A stretch of DNA of 64,000 nucleotides from Fen-999 sp041480065 (lineage in GTDB: Bacteria; Pseudomonadota; Gammaproteobacteria; Burkholderiales; Rhodocyclaceae). Under the pieces are notes generated by a model. That model did no database searches and was not told the DNA's origin. It was given only the letters and a program-made list of their open reading frames with translations. Each line of letters begins with the position of its first letter. The first letter of the stretch is position 1. The DNA is taken from the NCBI GenBank assembly GCA_041480065.1, contig JBGOZF010000009.1, positions 1 to 64,000 of the forward strand, read 5' to 3'. Below are positions 36,176-45,311 of the stretch, piece by piece. The position numbers were made by a program, and so were the translations under genes.

Positions 36176-37105
36176 TCAAAGCGACGATGTGAGTTCCGGT
36201 ATCGCTTGAAAGAGATCGGCAACCAAGCCGTAGTCCGCAACCTGGAAGATCGGCGCGTCAGGGTCCTTGTTGATGGCCACGATCACCTTCGATTCCTTCA
36301 TGCCGGCCAGATGCTGGATCGCGCCGGAGATGCCGACGGCGATATACAGCTGCGGCGCTACGATCTTGCCGGTCTGGCCGACCTGATAGTCATTCGGCAC
36401 GAAGCCGGCATCCACCGCTGCGCGCGAGGCGCCGAGCGCCGCACCCAGCTTGTCGGCCAGCGGTTCCAGCAGCTTGTGGTAGTTCTCGCCTGACGCGAGC
36501 CCGCGACCGCCGGAAACGATGACGGTGGCAGCGCCCAGTTCCGGCCGTTCGGACTTGGTGATCTCGCGCCCGACCAGCTTGGTCTGGGCAAGATCGGATC
36601 CGGCGGCGATGGCTTCGACCGTTGCCGTGCCGCCCTGCCCGGCCGCGTCGAACGCCGTGGTGCGCACGGTGATGACCTTCACCGCATCGGCCGACTTGAC
36701 CTTCGCCAATGCGTTTCCGGCATAGATCGGCCGCACGAAGATATCGGGCGACTCGACGGCAACGATGTCGGAAATCTGCGCCACGTCGAGCAGCGCGGCC
36801 ACGCGCGGCAGGAAGTTCTTGCCCGAGGTCGTCGCCGGCGCCAGGATGTGAGAGTAGCCGACAGCTTGACCTACGACCAGCGCCGCCAGGTTCTCGGCCG
36901 TCTGGTCGGCAAGGTGGGGTGCGTCGGCCAGCAAGACCCTGGCCACGCCCACCACCGCAGCGGCAGCCTGGGCAGCAGCAGCACAACCGCTGCCGGCGAC
37001 CAGGACATGAATCTCGCCGCCGATCTTCGCCGCGGCGGCAATGGTATTGAGGGTCGCGGCCTTGAGGCCGGCATTGTCGTGTTCGGCAATTACCAGTATG
37101 GCCAT
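36176..37105 (-). CDS. etfA: Electron transfer flavoprotein alpha subunit
   Basis: A 309-residue EtfA/FixB. The C-terminal FAD domain has SGGRGLASGENY, LGASRAAVDAGFVPNDYQVGQTGK, APQLYIAVGISGAIQHLAGM and INKDPDAPIF, all classic. With EtfB it accepts electrons from acyl-CoA dehydrogenase and passes them to ETF-quinone oxidoreductase. Two nt separate it from etfB upstream; the CbiM-like and dehydrogenase genes follow. Confidence 0.97.
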   Translation of the reverse strand: MAILVIAEHDNAGLKAATLNTIAAAAKIGGEIHVLVAGSGCAAAAQAAAAVVGVARVLLADAPHLADQTAENLAALVVGQAVGYSHILAPATTSGKNFLPRVAALLDVAQISDIVAVESPDIFVRPIYAGNALAKVKSADAVKVITVRTTAFDAAGQGGTATVEAIAAGSDLAQTKLVGREITKSERPELGAATVIVSGGRGLASGENYHKLLEPLADKLGAALGASRAAVDAGFVPNDYQVGQTGKIVAPQLYIAVGISGAIQHLAGMKESKVIVAINKDPDAPIFQVADYGLVADLFQAIPELTSSL

Positions 37106-37107
37106 GG

Positions 37108-37857
37108 TCAGATCACCTTCGCTTCGTTCTTCAGCTTGGACACCAGTTCGGCGACATCGCTCACCTTGACGCCACCCTTGCGCTTCGCCGGCTCGACCAC
37201 GCTCAGCGTCGTCAGCCGCGGCGTGACGTCGACACCGAGATCGGCCGGCTTGAGGACATCGAGCGGCTTCTTCTTCGCCTTCATGATGTTGGGCAGGGTC
37301 GCGTAGCGCGGCTCGTTCAGGCGCAGATCGGTTGTCACGACTGCAGGCAGCTTCATTTCCAGGGTTTCCAGACCGCCATCGACTTCGCGCGTCACCGTGG
37401 CCGCCCCGGCAGCAATCACCACTTTCGACGCGAAGGTCGCCTGCGGCCAGCCCAGGAGCGCCGCCAGCATCTGCCCGGTCTGGTTGGCGTCGTCGTCGAT
37501 CGCCTGCTTGCCCAGGATCATCAGTTGCGGCTCTTCCTTGTCAGCCAGCGCCTTCAGGAGTTTCGCCACCGCCAGGGGCTGCAGTTCGACGTCGGTTTCG
37601 ACCAGAACGGCCCGATCGGCGCCTAGCGCCAACGCGGTGCGCAGCGTTTCCTGGCACGTGGCCAGTCCGCAACTCACGGCGATCACCTCGGTGGCGACAC
37701 CTGCTTCCTTCAATCGCACCGCTTCTTCGACTGCGATTTCGTCGAAGGGATTCATCGACATCTTGACGTTGGCCAACTCGACGCCGCTGCCGTCGGCCTT
37801 GACGCGCACCTTGACGTTGTAATCGACCACGCGTTTTACAGGGACAAGAACTTTCAA
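37108..37857 (-). CDS. etfB: Electron transfer flavoprotein beta subunit
   Basis: A 249-residue EtfB/FixA. VPVKRVVDYNVKVRVK, NPFDEIAVEEAVRLKEAG (AMP-binding signature) and LGKQAIDDDANQTGQMLAALLGWPQ are conserved. The start codon is TTG at 37857, supported by a GAGGAG ribosome site 6 nt upstream and by the conserved KVLVPVKR start. First gene of the etfB-etfA-cbiM-like-acyl-CoA dehydrogenase operon; an operator for the divergent TetR protein lies 44 nt upstream. Confidence 0.96.
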   Translation of the reverse strand: MKVLVPVKRVVDYNVKVRVKADGSGVELANVKMSMNPFDEIAVEEAVRLKEAGVATEVIAVSCGLATCQETLRTALALGADRAVLVETDVELQPLAVAKLLKALADKEEPQLMILGKQAIDDDANQTGQMLAALLGWPQATFASKVVIAAGAATVTREVDGGLETLEMKLPAVVTTDLRLNEPRYATLPNIMKAKKKPLDVLKPADLGVDVTPRLTTLSVVEPAKRKGGVKVSDVAELVSKLKNEAKVI

Positions 37858-37900
37858 TCCGCTCTCCTCGAATGAGTTCGAAGTTTAACGACATATCTAC

Positions 37901-37916
37901 CATACGGTACAGTATG
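37901..37916. promoter_or_regulatory. TetR-type operator 1 upstream of etfB
   Basis: CATACGGTACAGTATG is a near-perfect 16-bp palindrome with core ATACnGTACnGTAT. On the etfB side it abuts a -10-like TAGATAT (37893-37899), so binding should block the operon. The same core recurs at operator 2. Operators this close to a divergent TetR gene normally bind that protein. Confidence 0.75.
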
Positions 37917-37952
37917 GCTTCTGCTATCCTAGCGCAGTCACGTCTTCGGATC

Positions 37953-37968
37953 AATACCGTACCGTATG
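37953..37968. promoter_or_regulatory. TetR-type operator 2 overlapping tetR start codon
   Basis: AATACCGTACCGTATG shares the ATACnGTACnGTAT core of operator 1 and ends inside the ATG of the TetR gene, implying autorepression. The centres of the two sites are 52 bp apart, about five helical turns, so they face the same side of the DNA. Confidence 0.75.
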
Positions 37969-38544
37969 GACATTACTGCCAGAAGACCCGCACGCACCAG
38001 CCCGCTCGATCGCCCAAGCTGGATCAAGGGTGCCTTGGCGGCGCTCGCGGACGAAGGCCCGGCCGGCGTCCGGGTCGAACTGCTGGCGAAGAAACTCCAG
38101 GTCACCAAAGGCAGCTTCTATTGGCATTTCAAGGACCGGCGCGACCTGGTCGATGCCGTCCTCGACGAGTGGAAGGAAGGCCGCATCCGCGACATCCGCA
38201 AGCAGACCGCCGCCCAGGCGGGTGACGAGGAGACCGCCCTGCGCCACACGATCGAGATCTACTCCGCCGGCCGCAACCGCAAGGGATTGCCCATCGAGTT
38301 GGCGGTGCGCGAATGGGCGCAACGGGATGCCCGGGCGGCAGCCGTCGTCGAGGAAGTCGATGCCGAGCGACTGTCCTGCTCCGCGCGCCTGTTCGAAGCG
38401 CTCGGCCTGCCGCCGGCAGAAGCCGCCGCGCGCAGCGTCCTGCTCTATGCCTACGTGTTCGGCTTCTCGCTGATGCGCTGCGACCGTTTCGTGCCGGATG
38501 TCGCCGCCGTCAAGGACTGGATCGCGCGGCGCATCACCGCGTAG
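37966..38544 (+). CDS. TetR-family repressor of the etf/acyl-CoA operon
   Basis: A 192-residue regulator. The N-terminal helix-turn-helix (about 18-62) includes GVRVELLAKKLQVTKGSFYWHFKDRRDLVDAV, typical of TetR; the C-terminal ligand domain is helical. It is divergent from etfBA and flanked by two matching palindromes. By analogy with fatty-acid regulators of this family an acyl-CoA is a likely inducer, but the ligand is inferred only from context. The enoyl-CoA hydratase gene converges 3 nt downstream. Confidence 0.9.
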   Translation: MDITARRPARTSPLDRPSWIKGALAALADEGPAGVRVELLAKKLQVTKGSFYWHFKDRRDLVDAVLDEWKEGRIRDIRKQTAAQAGDEETALRHTIEIYSAGRNRKGLPIELAVREWAQRDARAAAVVEEVDAERLSCSARLFEALGLPPAEAAARSVLLYAYVFGFSLMRCDRFVPDVAAVKDWIARRITA

Positions 38545-38547
38545 CCG

Positions 38548-39345
38548 TCAGCGCCCCTTCCATTCCGGCTTGCGTTTCTGCATGAAGGCGTCGATGCCTT
38601 CGGCGGCGTCGTCGCACATCATGTTGCAGGCCATGGTCTCCCCGGCCAGTTGGTAGGCGGCATCGACACCCATTTCCAATTGGCGGTAGAAGAGCTGCTT
38701 GCCCATGCGCACCGCAGCCGAAGACTTGGCCCGGATGGATTCCGCGAGGCGGCCGATCTCCGCGTCCAGTTGGTCCGCCGGCACCACGCGGTTCACCAGG
38801 CCCCGGTGCCGGGCTTCCTGCGCGTCGATGAAATCGCCGGTCAGCAGCATCTCCATTGCCTGCTTGCGCCCCACATTGCGTGACAAGGCCACTGCCGGCG
38901 TCGAGCAGAACAGGCCGACGTTGATGCCCGAGACGGCAAAGCGCGCCGTGTCCGCCGCGACGGCAAGATCGCAACTGGCGACCAACTGGCAACCGGCCGC
39001 GGTGGCGATGCCATGCACGCGGGCGATCACCGGCTGCGGCAGTTGCGTGATCGTGGTCATCATCCGGCCGCACTGCCGGAACAGGGTCTGTATGTAGCCC
39101 TTCGAATGATGGGCGCGCATCTGCTTGAGATCGTGGCCGGCGCAGAATGCCTTGCCCGCACCTGCGATGACCACGACCCGTACCGATCCATCGCCCGCGA
39201 TGGCATCGAGCGCCACCTGAAGCTCGGTCAGCAACTCCTCGGACAGGGAATTGAACTGGCCGGGGCGATTCAGGGTCAGGGTCGTCACCCCGTCCGCATC
39301 GGTGCGAACAAGCAGTGCGGTATCGGCTTCCGGGACAGCGCTCAT
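38548..39345 (-). CDS. Enoyl-CoA hydratase/isomerase family protein
   Basis: A 265-residue crotonase-fold enzyme: VVVIAGAGKAFCAGHDLKQMR forms the first oxyanion-hole strand, and CDLAVAADTARFAVSGINVGLF the second. The usual catalytic glutamates are not obvious (the second motif reads INVGLFCST rather than PE.xLG), which is common in the ECHDC3-like subgroup and may mean different chemistry. It lies with acyl-CoA synthetase in a leftward operon, pointing to beta-oxidation or acyl-CoA turnover. Confidence 0.88.
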   Translation of the reverse strand: MSAVPEADTALLVRTDADGVTTLTLNRPGQFNSLSEELLTELQVALDAIAGDGSVRVVVIAGAGKAFCAGHDLKQMRAHHSKGYIQTLFRQCGRMMTTITQLPQPVIARVHGIATAAGCQLVASCDLAVAADTARFAVSGINVGLFCSTPAVALSRNVGRKQAMEMLLTGDFIDAQEARHRGLVNRVVPADQLDAEIGRLAESIRAKSSAAVRMGKQLFYRQLEMGVDAAYQLAGETMACNMMCDDAAEGIDAFMQKRKPEWKGR

Positions 39346-39357
39346 GATCGTCTCCGC

Positions 39358-39990
39358 TCACTCGCCCGGCCGGCTGCCGCAGCCGGCAACGCATTGTCTG
39401 TAGGTATCCAGGCAGCGATCGCCGCAAGACAGCAGCGGTCCCGCGCAACCGCGGATGCATTTGTCCCACGCCGCCTGGCTTGCCGAAGGCAGCGTCGACG
39501 CCGGCAATTTCACCACGCCGCGCGCGTGGCACGCCGCCAGGTCGAAACTGCGCGGCAGACCCGGCAGCAAGGCCCATTCCGCCTCCGAGAACGTGAGATC
39601 GGCTTGCAGCCCGGCGAGTTCCTCGCGCTTCAGAAGCCCACCGTCCAAGAGCGTTGCCAGTCCCAGGCAATCGGCCTGCTGCGAGCGTGCCACCGACAAG
39701 GCCGCCTTGCCGGCGTCGCCCAGAGAATTGCGGGCGCATTCGTGGGCGAAGAAGAACAGTCTGGTGGCGGGTTTCAGCCGCGGCAACAGCGACGGGTTGT
39801 AGCGGATGGTGGTGCCGTTCTTGTCATGGCTGGTCGCGACAAGTTTCGCCAGCGACGTATCCTCGACCGCCGGCAGCATGCCTCCTGCAGCATCGGTACA
39901 ACTCTCGTAGGTCGTCGTGCTCTCCGCCCTTGCGATTCCTGCGATCGAAACGACGAGTGCCGTCAGCAAAGTTCCAAGCGCTATCTTCAC
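39358..39990 (-). CDS. Cysteine-rich exported hypothetical protein
   Basis: A roughly 210-residue secreted protein. I choose a GTG start at 39990 because GGAGGGAG lies 6 nt upstream and the protein then begins with a compact signal peptide ending GIARA; an ATG at 40023 is possible. The mature part contains FFFAHECARNSLGD, an HE-C pattern seen in peptidase-like or gelatinase-like secreted proteins, and a C-terminal cysteine cluster (CIRGCAGPLLSCGDRCLDTY, then CVAGCG). It lies between enoyl-CoA hydratase and acyl-CoA synthetase. No family recognised. Confidence 0.65.
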   Translation of the reverse strand: MKIALGTLLTALVVSIAGIARAESTTTYESCTDAAGGMLPAVEDTSLAKLVATSHDKNGTTIRYNPSLLPRLKPATRLFFFAHECARNSLGDAGKAALSVARSQQADCLGLATLLDGGLLKREELAGLQADLTFSEAEWALLPGLPRSFDLAACHARGVVKLPASTLPSASQAAWDKCIRGCAGPLLSCGDRCLDTYRQCVAGCGSRPGE

Positions 39991-40023
39991 GATGGTCTCC
40001 CTCCGTAGTGTTGCTCCAATCAC

Positions 40024-41661
40024 CTATTCGATGGCATCCGTCGACTTGGCCCGTTCGCGCAGCACGTACTTCTGGATCTTGCCGGTGGATGTCTTCGGCA
40101 CGGTGGTGAAAACGAATCTCTTCGGCACCTTGAAGTGGGCCATGCGTTGTCGGCAGAAGTCGCGCAGTTCCTCGGCGGTCACGATCATGTTCTCTTTCAG
40201 TTCGATGAAGGCGCAGGGGACTTCGCCCCATTTCGGGTCCGGGGTGGCGACGACGGCGGCCGCCAGGATGGCCGGGTGCCGGTAGAGCACATCCTCGACC
40301 TCGACGGAAGAGATGCTCTCGCCCCCCGAGATGATGATGTCCTTCGAACGATCCTTGATCTTGACGTAGCCGTCGGGCTGCATCACGGCCAGATCGCCGG
40401 TGTGGTACCAGCCGCCGCGGAAGGCATCCTCGGTCGCCCGCGGGTTCTTCAGGTAGCCCTTCATGGTCAGATTGCCGCGGAACATGATCTCGCCCATGGT
40501 CTCGTTGTCCCAGGGCACGGGCTCCATGGTTTCCGAATCCATGACGCTGATGGCCTCCTGGCAATGGTAGCGCACGCCTTGGCGGCCGTTGAGACGCACC
40601 TGTTCTTCGATCGGCAACTCGTTCCATTCCGGATGTTTGGCGCACACCGAGGCCGGGCCGTAGGTTTCCGTAAGCCCGTAGACATGGGTGATCGAGAAGC
40701 CGATGCGTTCCATGCCCTCGATCACGGCGGCGGGCGGCGGAGCGGCCGCGATCAGGCCGGAAACCTTGTGGTCGATGCCTTCGCGCCATTCCGCCGGAGC
40801 GTTGATGAGCAGCGAGTGAACCACCGGTGCGCCGCAATAGTGCGTGACGCCATGCTCGCGGATGGCGTCGAAGATCAGTTTGGCGTCGACGCGGCGCAGA
40901 CAGACGTTGGTGCCGGCGTTGGCCGCCATGGTCCAGGGGAAGCACCAGCCGTTGCAATGGAACATCGGCAGGGTCCACAGATACACCGAATGCGGCGGCA
41001 TGCCCCAGGAAACGATGTTGGACAGCGCATTCAGATAAGCGCCGCGGTGATGATAGACGACGCCCTTCGGATTGCCGGTGGTGCCCGAGGTGTAATTGAG
41101 GCTGATCGCGTTCCACTCGTCGTTGGGTGGTTGCCACTGATAGTGCGGATCGCCGTCGGCCAGGAAGGCCTCATAGTCGGTGCTGCCCAGGCGCTCGCCG
41201 GCACCGAGGTATTCGGGATCGTCGACGTCGATGACCAGGATCTTGCGCCCGACCAGTTCCAGCGCCTTCTTCACCGCCGGCGAATACTCGCGGTCGGTGA
41301 TCATCACCCGCGCCTCGCCATGATTGAGCATGAAGGCGATGGTCTCGGCATCGAGGCGCGTGTTCATCGTATTGAGCACCGCACCGGTCATGGGCACGCC
41401 GAAGTGGCATTCGATCATTTCCGGCGTGTTGTTGAGCATGACCGCGACGGTGTCGCCGAAGCCGATCGCCTTCTGCACCAGGGCCGAAGCCAGCCGGCGC
41501 GAACGGTCGTAGGTCTGTTTCCAGGTGTAGCGCCGCCTGCCGTGAACCGCCGACAGCCGATCGGGATAAATGCAGGCGCTGCGCTCGATGAAACTGAGCG
41601 GCGTCAGCGGCACGTAGTTGGCCGCATTGCGGTCCAGACCGATTGCGTAGGGATTTGCCAT
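40024..41661 (-). CDS. Medium/long-chain acyl-CoA synthetase (AMP-binding)
   Basis: A 545-residue ANL-family ligase. LNYTSGTTGNPKGVVYHHRGA is the P-loop-like A3 motif, VYGLTETYGPA the A5, GWYHTGDLAVMQPDGYVKIKDRSKD the A7-A8 hinge, and SGGESISSVEVEDVLY plus STGKIQKYVLRE (catalytic Lys) the C-domain. The overall pattern is that of acyl-CoA synthetases such as DmdB/AlkK-like proteins that activate short to medium acids. Neighbouring genes fit fatty-acid breakdown. Confidence 0.93.
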   Translation of the reverse strand: MANPYAIGLDRNAANYVPLTPLSFIERSACIYPDRLSAVHGRRRYTWKQTYDRSRRLASALVQKAIGFGDTVAVMLNNTPEMIECHFGVPMTGAVLNTMNTRLDAETIAFMLNHGEARVMITDREYSPAVKKALELVGRKILVIDVDDPEYLGAGERLGSTDYEAFLADGDPHYQWQPPNDEWNAISLNYTSGTTGNPKGVVYHHRGAYLNALSNIVSWGMPPHSVYLWTLPMFHCNGWCFPWTMAANAGTNVCLRRVDAKLIFDAIREHGVTHYCGAPVVHSLLINAPAEWREGIDHKVSGLIAAAPPPAAVIEGMERIGFSITHVYGLTETYGPASVCAKHPEWNELPIEEQVRLNGRQGVRYHCQEAISVMDSETMEPVPWDNETMGEIMFRGNLTMKGYLKNPRATEDAFRGGWYHTGDLAVMQPDGYVKIKDRSKDIIISGGESISSVEVEDVLYRHPAILAAAVVATPDPKWGEVPCAFIELKENMIVTAEELRDFCRQRMAHFKVPKRFVFTTVPKTSTGKIQKYVLRERAKSTDAIE

Positions 41662-41708
41662 TTCAACACTCCGATTTCATGTTCTTGAACCGAACCGGGA
41701 ATACACGC

Positions 41709-42275
41709 TCAACCCGCCCAGCAACGGCTGGCGTGGGCAGCGACCCAAGCCGCCAATTCATCGCCCAAAGCCTTGCCTGCCGTCGAGGCCGCCGCCACGC
41801 CGCCCCTGGCGTCTGCCGTCGGCGCCGCCGGGGCCAGCTTGAAACTGCGACTGGCCAGGACATCCTGAGTCCCGAGCAGGCTCGCGTGCCCCTCGAGGAC
41901 GAAACGGCTGCTCTCGGGCGAATCGAAGACCTGGACAAATTCCGCCAGATCAACGAGCAGTCGGCAGCGCCCCACGCCTGCCGTCGTCAGCGTCTGTTCC
42001 AGTGCGTGCTTGAGTAGTTCGCCCGGCGGCGCGGCCCAGCGGCTCTCGGCATAGTCGAGTCGACGGGCGGCATCGGCATAAAGCAGCCGGTATTGCATGG
42101 CGCTGCCGCCAAGCCAGGTCGGCGTCGCGACATCGACGCCCGCGACACCGGTCTCGGCGATCGACGCCGCGGCCGGCGGTCCAAAGTCGAAGCGGGCCTC
42201 GGCCTGGTGGACCGGGCTGCCCATGCAAGCCGACAGCAGCAACGCAACAATCGGAATCAGCCAACGCATACGCAT
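41709..42275 (-). CDS. PqiC/ABC-type auxiliary lipoprotein of the MCE system
   Basis: A 188-residue lipoprotein (lipobox LLSAC, Cys about 17) with the ABC-type transport auxiliary domain (PF03886): the VATPTWLGGSAMQYRLLYAD section matches the substrate-strand of PqiC/YmbA proteins. In known systems it works from the outer membrane with an MCE ABC transporter. Here the transporter genes (mlaE/F/D-like) end at 44369 and a 2 kb signalling gene lies between, so the lipoprotein was probably part of the same operon. Confidence 0.8.
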   Translation of the reverse strand: MRMRWLIPIVALLLSACMGSPVHQAEARFDFGPPAAASIAETGVAGVDVATPTWLGGSAMQYRLLYADAARRLDYAESRWAAPPGELLKHALEQTLTTAGVGRCRLLVDLAEFVQVFDSPESSRFVLEGHASLLGTQDVLASRSFKLAPAAPTADARGGVAAASTAGKALGDELAAWVAAHASRCWAG

Positions 42276-42380
42276 CCTTTCGCCTCAGCACCTCGCCCGC
42301 ATGGTTTCTGCCCAGAGCGACGCGGACAGGATAGCAAGGTGTCGCGGCAAGTCGAAATCATGTCCGCCCCACGCGCCGAA

Positions 42381-44327
42381 TCACGCGGCCGGCGCCTGGG
42401 CTGTCTCCACCCGGTTGCGACCGGCGGACTTGGCACGGTAAAGCGCCAGGTCAGCGCGCGCCAGCGCCGCCGCGGTCGTCGCATCCAGGTCCGACAGCAC
42501 GGTGACGCCGATGCTGACGCTCACTTTCAAGGGACCGTGATCGGACCGGAACGACGTCGTCGTCACCTGTTCGCGCAGACGCTCGGCGTACAGGCAGGCA
42601 CTCTCCATCGACGAGCCGGCCAGAACCACGGCGAATTCCTCGCCGCCGAGACGGCCGGCCGTATCGACACGGCGCAGCGACTCCCTGAGCAGGGCCGAGA
42701 AATGCTGCAGCACGCTGTCTCCGGCCGGGTGGCCATGGCGATCATTGACCCTCTTGAAGTGGTCGAGATCGAGCATCAGCAACGCCGCCGATGGCGCCAG
42801 GCCGCGACGGAGGCGGGCCAGTTCGAGCTCGAGCTGTTCGAGGAAACGTCGCCGATTGGGCAATCCGGTCAGGAAGTCGGTGGTCGCGAGACGCAATAGT
42901 TCGGCTTCCATGCGCTTCTGCTCGGTCAAGTCGCGAAAGACGACCACGGCGCCCGCTTGGCTACCGGCCTCTGCGATCGGCGTAATCGTCAGGGCGGCGG
43001 GGAAACCGCTGCCGTCCTTGCGCAGCAGCCATTCGTCCTCGACCTTGCGCGCCTTGCCGTCAGCCAACGTCTTGCCGACCGGGCAATCGGCGGCCGGATA
43101 GGCGTCGCCGTCGCGCCTTTGATGATGGAACATCTCGTGCTGATTGGCGCCCAGCACTTCGTTCGCGTCAAAACCAAACATCTCGAGCGCGGCAGGGTTG
43201 ATGAAGGTGCACCGGTTGTTCGCGTCGACGCCGAAGACGCCTTCGCCCAAGGATGCCAGCAAGCGCTGGCGCTCCTCGTTCTGCACCACCGCACGCTGAC
43301 GCTCGGCGCCGAGCCTGCGACTGACCAGAACGAGCAGAGCAGCCAGCAAGACCACGGCCAGCATCAGCAGCAGGAACGGCATCAGCTCGGCGCCGTAGCG
43401 CGCGATGACATCCTCCGTGGTGAAGGCCGGTTCCTTGTCGAAAGGCGGAACCCGGAGATCCTCCAGAACGCTGCGCACCGGTTCATAGTCGGCCGGAATC
43501 GACCAAGCGCTGTATCTTCCGGCAATCGCCGCCGGATGCTGATCGGGCAAGGTGTAAAGCAGCGCCGCCACCTGCCGGGCCAACTGCCGGCTCACATGCG
43601 GCAAGGCCGAAAACGGCCACTGCGGATATAGCCGCGTCGACGTGGCATATGGGAAGTCGGGAGAGGTCTGGCGGTTGAGAACGCGCACCGCGCCGGCATC
43701 GAGCTTGCCGGTTTCCACCAGCGATTCGATCAGCCCGGTGCGCACGAAGGCTGCATCGGCACGCCCGTCCAGCATGGCCTGGAAAGCGGCATCATGGGGC
43801 ATGCCGGTCATCAGTACGCGAAAGTCCTTGTTGGCGAGCAGCCCCATCCCCTTCATTTCGTAGGCCTGCATCATGAAGCCGCCAAAGGACTGCTGGTCCG
43901 GCGTAGCGATGGTCTTGCCCTTGAGGTCAGTACCAGTCCGCAAGTCGGTACGTGCCGCACGCACGACGATGACACCACCGAAAGCGTCAACCGCCTTGCC
44001 ACCCTCGTTGTCGACCAGCGTTGCCAGAGTGCTCAAGCCGTTGCGCTTCAGCATCAGGACGTAATGAGCCGGATTGGTCAGCACGAAGTCGACCTGCTTG
44101 GCCAGTATTGCCTGCTCGAGTTCGGCGTAGTTCAGGGCCACCACCGAAAAATGCTTGCCGGGGATCTTCGCAGACAGGTAATCGGCCGTCGGTTGCCAGC
44201 GCGCAAGCATCTCGTCCTTGGGCCTGAATGCCAGTACGCCGATCTTCACCGACAGGTCGGCCGCCCAGGCGAGTTGGGAGGCAGCCAGCAGCAGAACCGC
44301 CCAGACGCCACAGAAGCGCGGCGTCAT
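42381..44327 (-). CDS. PhnD-like-PAS-GGDEF diguanylate cyclase
   Basis: A 648-residue protein: signal peptide (ASQLAWAA), a PhnD-like periplasmic binding domain (about 22-280, PADYLSAKIPGKHFSVVALNYAEL style), a membrane helix (about 320-345), PAS (about 365-475) and GGDEF (about 485-640). The active site reads RLGGEEFAVVLAG with RRVD as the inhibitory site, so it should make c-di-GMP. An upstream GTG/ATG at 44372/44369 overlapping the MCE stop is also possible, giving 16 more residues. It lies inside the MCE transporter operon. Confidence 0.88.
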   Translation of the reverse strand: MTPRFCGVWAVLLLAASQLAWAADLSVKIGVLAFRPKDEMLARWQPTADYLSAKIPGKHFSVVALNYAELEQAILAKQVDFVLTNPAHYVLMLKRNGLSTLATLVDNEGGKAVDAFGGVIVVRAARTDLRTGTDLKGKTIATPDQQSFGGFMMQAYEMKGMGLLANKDFRVLMTGMPHDAAFQAMLDGRADAAFVRTGLIESLVETGKLDAGAVRVLNRQTSPDFPYATSTRLYPQWPFSALPHVSRQLARQVAALLYTLPDQHPAAIAGRYSAWSIPADYEPVRSVLEDLRVPPFDKEPAFTTEDVIARYGAELMPFLLLMLAVVLLAALLVLVSRRLGAERQRAVVQNEERQRLLASLGEGVFGVDANNRCTFINPAALEMFGFDANEVLGANQHEMFHHQRRDGDAYPAADCPVGKTLADGKARKVEDEWLLRKDGSGFPAALTITPIAEAGSQAGAVVVFRDLTEQKRMEAELLRLATTDFLTGLPNRRRFLEQLELELARLRRGLAPSAALLMLDLDHFKRVNDRHGHPAGDSVLQHFSALLRESLRRVDTAGRLGGEEFAVVLAGSSMESACLYAERLREQVTTTSFRSDHGPLKVSVSIGVTVLSDLDATTAAALARADLALYRAKSAGRNRVETAQAPAA

Positions 44328-44368
44328 GCGACGACCGTTGCCTCCGGCACGTTGGCCCACGCCTTCCA

Positions 44369-45301
44369 TCACCTCGCAGGCGCCGTGAAGCCGGCTTCGC
44401 CGGGGCCCGGGGGCGGCGCGCGGCGCCCGAACACGAGGGACTGCGGATTCCGCTCGATGGCTTCCAGCAGCCGGGAAAGCTGGTGCGACGTCTCGGTCAG
44501 TTCCTGCACCAGTCCATTGACGCGTGGCAGGGTAACTCCGGTCAGCTCGCCGCCGGCGCTGCTGGTCAGCTTGTCGACGCGTCCCGACAGGGCCGTCAGG
44601 TTCTGCACCAGCGTCCGTGCCTCCCTGGTCAGCGGCGCCGCCTCGCCGGCCGTTTCCTCGAAACGGGACAGCGTGACCGACAGCTTTCTTATATTCTCGG
44701 CGGACAGCACTTCCTTCAACGACGCAATGACCTGCGGCACATCCTTGAGCCCCTCGGAGGCGGTGGCGATATTGTTGAGACTGCGCGAAAGATTGTTCAG
44801 ATTCCGATCGTCGAGCAACTTGTTGAGCCGCACGGCCATCTCGCTGATCTGGATGGCAATGTCGCCGGCGTGGCTGCCGAGCTTGTCCAGCAGCGAGGAC
44901 TGCAAGGCAATGCGCGGCAGTTCGCCATCGACCGCCGCCAGCACTTGCGGATCGTGGCCGTCATCCTCCAACTGCACGTAGGCGAGCCCCGTGACGCCCT
45001 GGGTGTTGAGTTCGGCCACGGTGCCGCGGGTGAGCTTGAAGCGTCGATCCAGACTGATGGTGACCAGGATCAGCCGCGGGTTGTTCTCGTCCGTGGTGAT
45101 GTCCTCGACCCGGCCGGCGCGTATGCCCCGGTAGCGCACCGGCGCCTGGACATTCAGCCCGGTGACATTGCCGCTGGTCTGCAAGACGTAACGATTGACG
45201 GCCTCCCGCGGATGCCCCATCCACCAGATCGCCCCGGCGGCGGCAATGCCCAGAACGATCATGAACAAACCGGCGGCAAGGGCATAAGCTCGATTTTCCA
45301 T
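44369..45301 (-). CDS. MCE/MlaD-family substrate-binding protein
   Basis: A 310-residue protein with an N-terminal membrane anchor (ALAAGLFMIVLGIAAAGAIWWM, about 6-27) and one MCE domain (LQTSGNVTGLNVQAPVRYRGIRAGRVEDI, about 41-70 onward), followed by long helical, coiled-coil-like sequence (RLNKLLDDRNLNNLSRSLNN). MCE rings shuttle lipids between membranes. The ATG at 45301 gives the proper start; the longer reading from 45424 overlaps the ATPase gene. Operon with mlaF- and mlaE-like genes. Confidence 0.92.
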   Translation of the reverse strand: MENRAYALAAGLFMIVLGIAAAGAIWWMGHPREAVNRYVLQTSGNVTGLNVQAPVRYRGIRAGRVEDITTDENNPRLILVTISLDRRFKLTRGTVAELNTQGVTGLAYVQLEDDGHDPQVLAAVDGELPRIALQSSLLDKLGSHAGDIAIQISEMAVRLNKLLDDRNLNNLSRSLNNIATASEGLKDVPQVIASLKEVLSAENIRKLSVTLSRFEETAGEAAPLTREARTLVQNLTALSGRVDKLTSSAGGELTGVTLPRVNGLVQELTETSHQLSRLLEAIERNPQSLVFGRRAPPPGPGEAGFTAPAR

Positions 45302-45311
45302 GATCATAACT

